Assembly: GCF_964275005.1 (NCBI RefSeq)
Contig: NC_092700.1
Coordinates: 18,255,015-18,319,014 of the forward strand
Direction: 5' to 3'
Source: Diadema setosum
Lineage: Eukaryota > Echinodermata > Echinoidea > Diadematoida > Diadematidae
DNA length: 64,000 nt
Shown: positions 48,920 through 59,621 of the stretch, piece after piece
Layout: each line of letters begins with the position of its first letter
Numbering within the stretch: the first letter of the stretch is position 1
Program-made: the position numbers and the translations under genes
Notes under the pieces: generated by a model
The model's input: the letters and a program-made list of their open reading frames with translations, nothing else
Told to the model about the DNA's origin: nothing
The model's database searches: none

Positions 48920-51519
48920 CAATATGTAAGTGTATCAATACCCTGGAAATCAAGTTTGTGTACAGCTAGTTTTAGAATACACAAAAATCAGTCATAATTC
49001 ACTTGTGATAGCCTCTGAGAGTATACAAATTTGATAAATCATATCATATCTCTGGAACAATTTGGCTTTTGTGCTCCATAAGTGTCAGTACTAATATGTG
49101 CGTGTTCTAGTTATACCGCATACATAGGCCTATCTTACAAAATACATGTATCAAGATTCCATGTTGATCAGTTAGTGAGGTATCGATCAAAGTACTTGCC
49201 ATGTGCATGTATGTTGCATATCACCATCGTTCAAGCCTTATTAGGAAATATTAAAATATCAATAGCGCAATCATTTGATTGAAAGAATCAGGTGATAGAC
49301 TAGTCCAATTCAAGTCATTTTTGTTTTGTATACGTACTCTATAAAATTTACATTTAAACCCCATAAAAAATCAGAGTGACAAAAAATTGTAGTGAATTAT
49401 TTTGCAGATGGCATGTCTCTAGTATATACCGGTTCTACAAATACGATGTATGGCAAACAATACTCGGGGTACACTTAAAATACTGTAACAGAACACTTCA
49501 TGCAAAATGTATTATACATGCCCTGGCACAACACGAACACTTTTTGGGTACACTGGCTGTACGCAGGTTCTATTTTTAATGGTTGTTAATATTTTGTAAG
49601 ATGAACAACCCAAACAAAAACCTAATTTCTGCATATTTTCATTGCAAGGGAGTGCAGTTGGAGAAGGACAGAGGAAGAAATCAGCTGCAACTGTGTATCA
49701 CAAGTCATCTTTCTGCAGCCTGGATTTATTATCAAAAGTTACTACTTGGTAACTTCCTCAAAATTTCTTGGAGCAAGAAGGCATATTTGCATTACGACTC
49801 AACTGAAATTGGGTGAAAATTCTCACAAAGCTTATCAATTGATGCGTGTGCAGAGAGCATACATATTGGATGCACTACTTGGGTGACTTCCCAGTAATGC
49901 CACTTTGTCAACGCAATAGGTCAGCTGACTACGGTCATGTATTTCACAGGAATTGTTTTCCTCTGAAGACCCAATAACAAGCTACAGTATCATATCACTG
50001 CATCTGTTTTTTCATACTATTAGATAAATGACAATACTTAGAAGCCACTTTGCTTGCACTTGTTCTTGCTATTGCTGGCAAGCTTTGGGCAAGCTTTCTA
50101 GCTATCTGGTAATGATGTCTACTGCTGTAAAGTTTCAATATGTTTGCCAACTGGCCTATTATGGCAAAAAATTCCTACTCCCTGCCGACATATGGCGCTA
50201 ATAAAGAAGGATAAATTCTGCCAAGTCTCTAGTTACATCATATCTGACACATCAGGCAGTTAGATGTCTCAGTCAGTCACTTCAAAATTTTTGAAAGAAG
50301 GATGAGCTCTAATCACACAGTACTGCAGCAGTTACATTGACATAGCAGTCTACTACCTAATGTAATTCTCCACAAGAACAGCAGTTGCGATCTTAACAAA
50401 TTTTCATTTGTAGAGGGAGACAAACTGAAGAAACTCAAACCTGAGCCTTCACCCCTCTGAATAATATCTTTCTTTCATTTATAAACATTGTAGGCCCTAC
50501 ACAAAGATTTCCTCTCAATAAATGCAAACATTTGTAGTAGTCATACATCCACCATATTTCTGTATCTGGATAACATGCTGAAATACGAACACATACTCCT
50601 ACTCCAAACTGTATGAAGGAATACAGCATTACCTCCAGTGATGTTAACTGGATCACTAATATCAAATGCCTTTGGCTGAACATATATAATTGAAATGTGT
50701 GTACGTGTACCTGAAATGCAAGAGCATACCAAATAAAACATACCTAATACAGCTCTCTACAGACCCCTTCAACCATAACCAAAATATGTATCCGGAGTCA
50801 TTGTGACTGATTTCTATTTAATACAATCTTCTTTTTCGAAGCACTAGCACAATCCTCTGGGTAACACAATGCCAAGATCTTTTCTTTTGGAAAAAGCTGG
50901 AAAGAAAAAAATATGTGAGGTAATTGAAGGGAAGGACTACTTTAGTTTTGGCACCTGTGTACGTTTTTAGATGCCTCCTTCACTTTCCAATTACCAAATT
51001 ACCATGGGTAAGAAAGGTATCCTCACTTCAAAAGACACTCTGCATGAAAAGAAGAGTTGTGAGGTCTGTGGGTGAGTAATGTTGAATGCAATAATGTACA
51101 CAAAGTATTTTGATCAATTCTACAATTACTTAAGTCTTGAATGACACATACGTATCATTTCATATGGAAAATAATGCCTCCGGTAGAGGCATGAAAAGCT
51201 GTAACAAAACATATTACAACAGAGTCTAACAAATCAAACGCATTTGTCATGTGACCTGTGGTGATGACAGCTAGATATCTCTGGGAGGGCGACTTGAGTG
51301 AAATATTTCACTTAATAAAAAAAACCCCAGAATAGTTATCATTTGTGAATTTAATGACTGAAAGGTTATTTGACCACTTGATGTTACTCTTTATGTGCCA
51401 TGGTGTAAGCCCCCTGTGTGCCACAATATTCTGAGACAGCAACTTAGTCATGCTTTGGGAGAACATTTTTTTTTTTTTTTTTTTTTAAAGTCAATGTAAC
51501 TTTCATGATTTTTGTTACT

Positions 51520-51920
51520 ATGGACATGTAATATGATATGAGTGAAAGTGTAGAGAAACTACCAAGATTTTCTGAGATGTAAATTGCATGACAACTCTAC
51601 TATATGATTGTTTTCCTTTCAGATGACCAGTAGCTGCATCATCGTAGGGCCATAACTTTTGCACACAAAACAGTGACAGAAACTTAAAATTTACTAGCAA
51701 ATCCAGTAGTATGTAAATACTACTTGATGGTCAATCACCACGTAAGATGCAAGGTACACGTAACAGGATTGGAATCTCAAGAAAAGCTTTCTTTATACTG
51801 TGGCATTTGGCGATTCATTGGTCGGTTTTTGGGCGGGTTTGTGCGTTTTTGAGCAGAATACGCAAACTTGGCATGCCGTCGACTGAGTCGGGCATGCAAA
51901 CATGGCACATAAAGAGTTAC
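51520..51920. repeat. Second copy of the repeat in MRPS14 intron 2
   Basis: Colinear with 43690-44110 through repeated phrases separated by diverged stretches. Family unknown to me. Confidence 0.5.
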
Positions 51921-52814
51921 TGACTAGTTATGTACCATGTATTATTTACATACATCACAAAGAAGGCATCACTTCTGACAAAAAAGAAAAGAAAAAAGAC
52001 TCAAATGTCTTTACAATCGTGCAGCGTTAATGATAATAGCTACATAAAACAAAATCATTGTACAGATGGCACTATTACACATTCCTCAATCTGTCACTCA
52101 TTAAAACTATCATGTAATATTTGTGCTTTGTTTTGAAGTACAGTTGTACTATGTACAGTTCATATCACTGCAATGTGCAAATACACACACACACACAAAC
52201 ACACACACACACTCACAAAAATATCACCACTTATAGAGGAGAAATATGTGGAAAACAATGCAACTCATTTGCACGTGAATTATCAAACAGTCAACATTTT
52301 CAAACCTACATAGATACCTTATTTGTAATAACAATGACCATTTCAATTTTGCGAACTCACTCGTCAGTGAGTGTGCGTGCCCTGCGACACCAGAATAGCA
52401 CTGGGAGTCCAGTGGAAATCTAGTCTTGTCACAAGGCTTATTGACCAAGGATTACATCCAATATCAGATTCTGATGAACTGATAGTGGTATCATTATACA
52501 AAGGTTAGATAAAATAAAACCCTCTCAAAACAAGGCAATTTTGCAGAACCCAACTCAATCTTTATATTTTTCTGTGTTATGCACCCTGAGGAAGAGAGAA
52601 GCCTGATATACGAAGGCAATTGTGATGGTTTTTATGGGGTCAAAATAAGGGTTATTCCCGGCATACAAAAGTAACCCTCTAGACACAAAATTTAAAGATG
52701 TAATGGAAACATCAACACATCCATACCTATCCTGACTCGAAGGCATTGGATTCAAATAGGATATTGGGTATATGTCTCCACATTTATAGTTTGTTATCCA
52801 AGCCAAACCACATT

Positions 52815-53211
52815 GGGTGCGTTCGAGCGCTCTCCTAAAGCGAACTGTACCGTACCGTACCCGCGCCAGAGGAGCATTCGAACGCTCCTAAAGTGTACCG
52901 TACCGTACTGTACCGAGCCAAAAGTGGACCACTTCCCGATGTGCTCCAAAAGCGTACCAAAGCGTACCAAAAGTTCGTTGTAAAGCATGCGCGTATCATG
53001 CGCATACGTCACAATGCAAAAACATCATTCTCTTTGTTCTGGGCCAGGGGTGAATGACATTCTTGCTACAAACAAGCGTGACCTTTCTAAAAATAACTCG
53101 TGAGTACGCTTTCTCCACAGAGCGCTCGAACGCTCCAAAATTGGCATGGTACGGTACGGTACGCTTTAGTTCAGTTCGCTTTGGTTCGCTTTAGAGCGCT
53201 CGAACGCACCC
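52815..53211. mobile_element. MITE with GGGTGCGTTCGAGCGCT ends
   Basis: The left GGGTGCGTTCGAGCGCTC is mirrored by the right GAGCGCTCGAACGCACCC. The same gttcgagcgctc phrase recurs internally (about 52870 and 53120), as do gtaccgtacc blocks, so the ends look duplicated inside. The ends resemble hAT-type MITEs. No clear target duplication. Confidence 0.7.
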
Positions 53212-56003
53212 CTAGACAAGGATGTGCAACCTCAGTACATTTGTGAGAGACCTGTAAATTCACTGTATTGCTCACGCATTGCTTACTGTCAAAATTTTTG
53301 ATGGCAAGTTATAATTTTGTCAGGTTGAAACGTACCAATGCAAAATAACAGGAAGTACGAGCATATGACATTATGCAAGACCTCTCTGAAACCAACTTAT
53401 GAACGCATATTTTCATGGTGGTGTCGAACTCAATACATGTACGCTGTAGTTCTCTTCCCATAAGTTTTACACAACGTACACGTAGTACAATGTGTAATTT
53501 ACATAAGAAATCGATTGGGGAAAATTGCTGTACAACAAAATTTCTGCATGACTCATGAATTACTTGTCATGCATGATCAATATATGGGTGAGATTACACA
53601 CACAAAAACACACACACACACACACAACCTATATACAAAGTGTATACATAAATATATATATATTCATATATCATAGCCTAAAAATTTGCCATTCCATGAT
53701 ATGTCATTTCTGTAAATAACTTACAGTGCACAGAAAGACAGTGTGTCATATCATGGTGGCTATGTCTATTAAAAAAAAAAAAAAAACGAACCCCAAACCC
53801 CCCCCCCAAAAAAAAAAGACAAAACAAACAAACAAAAAACAAAACAAAAAAAACCACCCAACTTCGGTTACATGGGTGTATAACAAATTTTCACAGGCAT
53901 AAACAAAAACAACCATACTCTGGCAAATAAAACTGCTGATAATTATGTTGTCATTATCAAAAGATCTACAAACAGTTATAACCATGGTGTGGATATTTCC
54001 ACAGAATCGTTTATCTTACCACAATCGTCCTTGGGGAATATCAAGTATGGTATTGAAATCAAGTCACTTGCTAATGTCCATTTTTTATCTAGCGTTTATT
54101 GTAAAACCAACAATTTTTGCGCACATGAAACCCTCGCGAATTTTGCAAGTAGCCAAGATTCGTGAAAGTGAAATGCACATCAAAGTGTTTTCTACGCAAT
54201 GCATTGGTTTCCGATTCACGAAAGTTTCATGCCGCGAAAAAAAACAAAACAATCTGCTCCAATGCCTTAAACTTTCATGTTGTGAATGTTTCTGCTCTTA
54301 CAGTTCTTTCCACCCTTATTTCATTATCTTTTTAAATAGCTTTATATTCCCACAATAACAGAAACTTTGGAAGCATGCAGACCCAGCAGTAATTGAAGCC
54401 ATTTTCACAGTTTTTTTACCACTGAAAAGTTCAGAAAATCACACATTGTGTATGGATTTGTATTCACTGTAATTTTCACTTACAATTAACAATGACCAAA
54501 TTTAGATTTTTTTTTTTTTTTTTTTTTATGAGAACAAAAGCTTAATTACCTCCCAACTAAAACTCCCTTTAAAGATAGGAGGAACAATTTATAATTACAC
54601 AATCAAATTTAGAAAACAGAGATGAAAATGTCTGGAGTTTGTTTGGAACTTATTCTAATCTTATTTTATATTTCTTTTGCAAACTTGCCAATGTTAAACT
54701 GCCTGTGTATTGTGTATCAGAGTACCATTCACCGATTACACCACCTATTTTACACTTGCAGACTATTCAATATGAAATAATCATGCTCAACACAAACCAT
54801 GCAAAACTGAAATCCAGACATATAAATATTTCTTTGCATTTTAAAAACTAGATTTGGTAAAATTTCAGTGATTGATAGAGCAGCATGGATTCTTGAAATG
54901 TGTATCTAAAAAGTAGAGTATGATCGAGCGTCCAAGACACACAACATAGTATCTTGTATCAAAAGATTGCAGCATTCATCACTCTGAGTTCCAAATGTTT
55001 CTCCTTTTAGCCAGAGAAACCTGGCCTTCACATTTAACAAAGTGATAAATCATAAATTATTCAATTTACAAGTATTGTACACACATTTGCATTGATATAT
55101 CATGTTCATATACACCATCCGAAGTTCTGTCATAAAAACTTTCATAACTGAAAAGTCTTCCTTGCTGGATATTGCATTCAGAATTGCATCAACCAAGTGT
55201 AATCACTAAACAATGTGCATAAGCCACTATATCATGGAGATTATTCAAATTTTGCCATAAATAAAACCCAACCCAAATCCAAAACAAATCCAGATTAATA
55301 CAGTAGTGACCATTTACATACAAAGTTCTTGTCAAAGTCTTCCCTCATGTGCAACTTTGTAAATTCTATCATATAACATGCATAGAAAATATGCAATATG
55401 ACAATTCTTTAGCATCTGTACTTTATATCAAAATTAAGTCCCCACAAGTAGGAAGACACCACTTGACTCAGTTGATTCCTTTACTACGTCAAAATAGCTC
55501 TTTACATATACAGCTGTATGCATCTAAACAAGACCTGTGGCCAAGTTTTGGCTCCAAATAATGTGCTGTTTGGCACTGACATGATTTGATATGGATGGGG
55601 CAGAAAAAAGGCTAAAAATTCAACAACAATAAAGTGCCATTTGGCACCTTATTCTAACATCTTTTGTCATAGACACAAAATGTGGTAGATGTCACGACAT
55701 TCTCACTCAATGCCAATACAGAGAAAAAAAAAAGAGATCACTCAAAAAAAAAAAGAAGAAAAAAAAAAGAAAGAATAACCCCTATAACACACAAATAAAT
55801 GTACAATCAAAAACACTTTTTGGGTGAATTGAAAGAAAAAGGGTTATGATGAATCTAATAAATGCAGCATTACAAATAAAAAGCCGTAATCCGTCTGGGG
55901 CACAATACCACAAAATCAGGTATCCAGAGTGTCCAATAAGACAAAGTTATTGTGCACACCATGTCTCTCCTTGGATCCAGTTTGGGTATGGGGTAGTCGT
56001 TTG

Positions 56004-56097
56004 TTACTGCGCCTCTCCTCCCATGGAACTGCATGCATTCGCCCTCCAGCTGAGGAAAGTGTTCCAGAACAGAGCGACGACGTTAACCACCAGCACC
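56004..56097 (-). CDS. Terminal exon of an MPV17-family protein (copy A, partial)
   Basis: On the minus strand an acceptor (ctaccag) opens a phase-2 exon reading VLVVNVVALFWNTFLSWRAN and ending after 10 more residues (…GGEAQ) at TAA 56004-56006. The WN(T/S)(F/Y)LSW(K/R)A motif is the C-terminal signature of MPV17, a mitochondrial inner-membrane protein of the Mpv17/PMP22 family. Copy A carries an extra ~8-residue tail compared with copy B. The rest of the gene is not in this window; it should lie further right on the minus strand. Confidence 0.65.
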
Positions 56098-56174
56098 CTG
56101 GTAGGACAGTGTGACAAAATTGTGATAGCAGACGACAAACACAGGGGGGAAACAAAAAAAAAAAAGAGAAATTT

Positions 56175-56285
56175 TGACCTCGGCCATCAGTGGTGCGATC
56201 GCGACAAAATTTGGCATGCGCGACACCCATGGCATATTCTACAAGACTGTGTCTTGAGATTTTTTCAAATTATTAATTCCTAATT
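56175..56285. repeat. Repeat shared with the right edge (ctcggccatc...gcgatcgcga)
   Basis: The stretch ctcggccatcagtggtgcga onward matches 63900-63990 over about 95 bases, so it is a fragment of the same palindromic repeat that flanks the retroelement. It lies immediately upstream of copy A in the transcription direction. Confidence 0.7.
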
Positions 56286-57087
56286 CTAATTAATTAATCA
56301 ATTATTTATGCAAATTAAGCCCAAGATCTTATTTTAGCCTAATAAAAGCATTAAGAGTCTACTTTTTTTTTGGTTTGTATATCTGTTTTAACATATTCAA
56401 CAATTGTACAACATGAAATCTTCCAAAAGTAATTTCCATTCTTAGGTATTTCATTGTTTTGGAATTTCTAATGTATTTCATTGTTTTTTACTTTTTTTCT
56501 TTGTTTTTTCATAAGATATTGTCACTCACCACTTTTCTACCATAATCAACATAAGATTAAGCAATCAAAGCAATTAATAGTAGAAATAATCAGTTTTTTT
56601 TTTATGAGTTTCATGACAGAGCACTGTTTTCCACAACATAGAAAATGTACATAAAATCACAAAATTGTGCTTATTTTGGGGTGACACACAGTTACAAAAT
56701 GGGCATGGCTTCATAAAAGTATGTGCGGCCGTTGCAAATTTGGTCTCAAAAGTTAGGCAAGACTTGAACAAAGAAAGTCAAGAAGCCTCGCGACGAGGCC
56801 TTCTTGCTTTACAGAATTACTCTACGAAATGAATCCCCCGCCCCACCTTTTCAGGGTTACGGATGGATGCATGGCTGCATGGATACAAATGGAATCCTCA
56901 GAAAAACATGTATGGGATAGAAGTGAATGAGATTAGAAAAGCTGTGATGAATTGTCAATAAAGTACATTATCACCTACATTTATAAGACATTTTAGCAGC
57001 ACAGTAAAAACATGTATATTGTGTACTTGTCTGCTTGCTTTCCATGTGTGACTAATATTATTAAAAACATATTCAATTAAACACATA

Positions 57088-57296
57088 CTGTAAAAGTGGA
57101 AATTTTCGCGGTGTTGAAATTTTCGCGCATTTCGCGCAACCAGAAACTAGCGCGAAAATAAAAGCACGCAAATATGTTTGCTTGCCATACGTTAAAGTAG
57201 TTACCATCTTGATTCCGCGGAATTAAAAACAGGCGAAACTCTTCTAACCCCGCCAAGCGTGAAAAATTAGTCACGCGAAAATATCCACTTTTACAG
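57088..57296. mobile_element. TA-flanked MITE with CTGTAAAAGTGGA ends
   Basis: Left CTGTAAAAGTGGAAATTTT; the right end mirrors it (tatccacttttacag). TA on both sides. The interior repeats ttcgcgc. Confidence 0.75.
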
Positions 57297-57602
57297 TAGG
57301 CGAATGTATTAATTTCCCATAAGCTACCATTGTTAGTGGCAGCGCAATAAACCTGTAGCACACCACATTTTGCCACATCCATCATGCGCGCACTTGCTGA
57401 GAGCACAAACACTTGCTACTGTACTAAAGTCAGGCCTGCACACTAATCCATTTTTTCTACAGGTCTGACCTGTCTGTCGGACCAGTAGGTACCCAGTTTT
57501 TTCAGTGCTTTACTGGTCTATTCCTGAGAAAGTTAGCTGTCCAACCATGATTTTTACCGGTCCTGGACTGTCGGACCAGTGCCAGTGTGCAGTGTTGACT
57601 AA

Positions 57603-58174
57603 AGCCCGCCGCACACTATACGACTCACAACTATACAACCCTAAGACCATAAGACTCAGTCGTATGACCTGCCAACGCACAATATACGACCTGACCTTAC
57701 GAGTAGGCTTACGATTGTTGTATCTTCAGTATATTTTACCCATGAGTATTAAAGCGCATGCAGTGTGCACTGCGTGCGCTTGCATTTTACTGTATCTTGA
57801 TCGGCTGAAAGCCCACAACCGGTCGTGGAAATTCAACATGTCAAATCTCTACAACTGGCGCTAAGACCCAGTCAAACGACTGAAACTGGCAAGACTGGTG
57901 ACGTCACATCTCCGGTCTTAAGGTTATATGAGTGCATTTTGAAGACCAGTGTCTTTTGAAGACAGACTTTCATGTCTTTTTTTTTTTTCTGCTTCTTCAT
58001 CTTCTTCTATTACTGTGATGTAATTGTATTTTCAATCTGTTTGCTTTGATGTACCTATTGTAAAGCGCCTTGAGCATTTAATCAAAGTGGAGAACGGCGC
58101 TATAGAAATTGTATGTATTATTATTATTATTATTATGACTGGTCGGATCGTACCGGTATAGTGTGCGGCGGGCT
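57603..58174. mobile_element. TAA-flanked inverted-repeat element with a LINE tail inside
   Basis: Ends AGCCCGCCGCACACTATA and its near mirror TATAGTGTGCGGCGGGCT, flanked by TAA on both sides (57600-57602, 58175-58177), Harbinger-like. The 58040-58136 portion (gtaaagcgccttgagcat ... gcgctatagaaat, then tta units) is the 3' tail typical of CR1/L2-like LINEs or their SINEs, inserted inside. Confidence 0.7.
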
Positions 58175-58687
58175 TAAGTGCGTGAACTCTTGTTACAATT
58201 CACAAGTGCACAAACTAGCCACACAGGGGCAAGTCACTCCATCTTGAGTGTAGAGTCAACTTGAAAGTGTAGCAGAAGTACAGTACTTTTTACAGTTCAC
58301 ACATCTAGATAATGATTATATATACATAATAATGATGACATGGATGGCTTTATTTCATGGAATACAATGGAACAGTGCATATGTGCGGGCCAATATTGCA
58401 TCCATCTTTGATTTGTGCAATATTCCCTGGTACATGTATCCCATTCATTGCCAACCAATGCGTTACAAACATGTATTCACTTACCTTATGAGGATACGAC
58501 GCTATGGGTTAAATCAAAATATATTTCTGAAATGTAATGGGATTAGATCTCTTTTGAAAATGTCCCCAGAAGGTCGTTGTGTTAGGAAAAGTATGAAAAA
58601 ACTCTGTATCAGCTTTTACAGCAGCATGACAGGAAGAAACAGAATATTGCATGGCTGCGTTACACGATCCCTGTGAAGTGAGCAATA

Positions 58688-59073
58688 TCAAAGGGATGGT
58701 ACAGTTTTGGTTGAGATTGGGAATTTTAATTTTAATTTTTTGTGAGATGATTAGAAACCACTCATACAACATTGGAGGGCATACAATTTCAAGAGAAATG
58801 CAAAGTGTATTTGATGAAAACCAGTTCTGAAATGACTGAGATATCCAAACACAGAGTAAAACAAAGCGGTCCTAATAAAAAGTGGGTTCCACCTGTTATC
58901 ATAATTTCTTTGTTTTTGGAAATCTCAGTCATGTCAAATACCAAATTTTCAAGAAATAAATTTTCAATTGCTCTTTTGGAGTTGCATTCTCAATCAAATT
59001 TCATAAGAAGTTTCTCATTATCTCACAAAAAAGTTGTCAAAAAAAGTTGCAAAAAGACCAAAATTGTACCACC
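58688..59073. mobile_element. Palindromic MITE, gagatatccaaaa family (copy)
   Basis: Left agggatggtacagttttgg, right ccaaaattgtacc. Internal arms as at 33898-34299. It lies 70 bases 3' of the MPV17-type exon copy B. Confidence 0.7.
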
Positions 59074-59144
59074 TCATGGAGTATGGTTCTGTCAAAGCAA
59101 AGGTGATGATGATGATGATAATGTATGTTTTTATCCATGTCACC

Positions 59145-59223
59145 TCATTTGTTTTTGGCAGCATTTGCTTTCCAGCTAAGGTAGGTGTTCCAGAACAGAG
59201 ATACAATGCTGGTGACAAGAACT
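59145..59223 (-). CDS. Terminal exon of an MPV17-family protein (copy B, partial)
   Basis: On the minus strand an acceptor (attctcacag) opens a phase-2 exon reading VLVTSIVSLFWNTYLSWKAN and ending AAKNK, then TGA 59145-59147. It aligns gap-free with the C terminus of MPV17 and ends at the family's usual length. It shares phase and about two thirds of its residues with copy A, 3.1 kb further downstream on the same strand. Either alternative last exons of one gene or the remains of two tandem genes. Upstream exons not seen within the window. Confidence 0.7.
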
Positions 59224-59299
59224 CTGTGAGAATAAAAAATAATAATAAAAAACAAAGATATGGAACAACTACCATATGGGAGAACACATATAATGCTTA

Positions 59300-59505
59300 A
59301 AGAACATGTTCACCGTAATGCACATGTGGATTGAGAGAATGCAGCAATATTAGGAGAACAAATCTGTGAAAAGTTTGAGGAAAATTGGGCAATCTTTTCA
59401 AAGGACATGAACATTTAAAGTTTCATAGAATGATACACTGTATGAAGAAAATACAAAGAAAATTCAACATGTTTTCTTTTTTCTCGCATAATATACGAGC
59501 ACTTG
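59300..59505. mobile_element. Left half of the AAAGGACAAGTTCACC palindromic MITE
   Basis: Matches 30134-30400 through gcagcaatattaggagaac and ttttctcgcataat. It breaks off where the gctgacatttta repeat starts. Confidence 0.6.
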
Positions 59506-59621
59506 CTGACATTTTATTATCTTTCCAGATGTTTAACCCTAAAGGGGCCGGGCTTTTTTGGCTATGCTCAGACTGGGGGGGGGCGGGGGGCGGATTCCGC
59601 GCCCCCCCCCCCCCCCCCCCC
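59505..59621. repeat. G-run/C-run palindromic repeat, left copy
   Basis: Reads tgacattttattatctttcc to a G run, then cggattccgc, then a ~20-base C run. Nearly identical to 63758-63860, which is complete with its mirror half. Here the C run joins directly to retroelement coding sequence. Confidence 0.85.

Larger units (their letters stand above)
45380..56003. other. Gene-poor region
   Basis: I see no exon in 10.6 kb. Repeats: 46023-46262, 46821-47390, 47952-48207, 48767-48919, 51520-51920 and 52815-53211, with a CA tract near 52183-52214. About 48920-52800 and 53220-55850 are mostly unique, AT-rich and nearly repeat-free. Because the MPV17-type exon at 56004 runs leftward, part of this could be its 3' UTR; TTTATT (AATAAA on the minus strand) occurs, for example, near 48575 and 54096. 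Confidence 0.45.

Noticed and set aside
59503-59621. Met start and Gly/Pro-rich N terminus of the pol frame
   Set aside because: Translated from the flanking G-run/C-run repeat; the join to pol is accidental.
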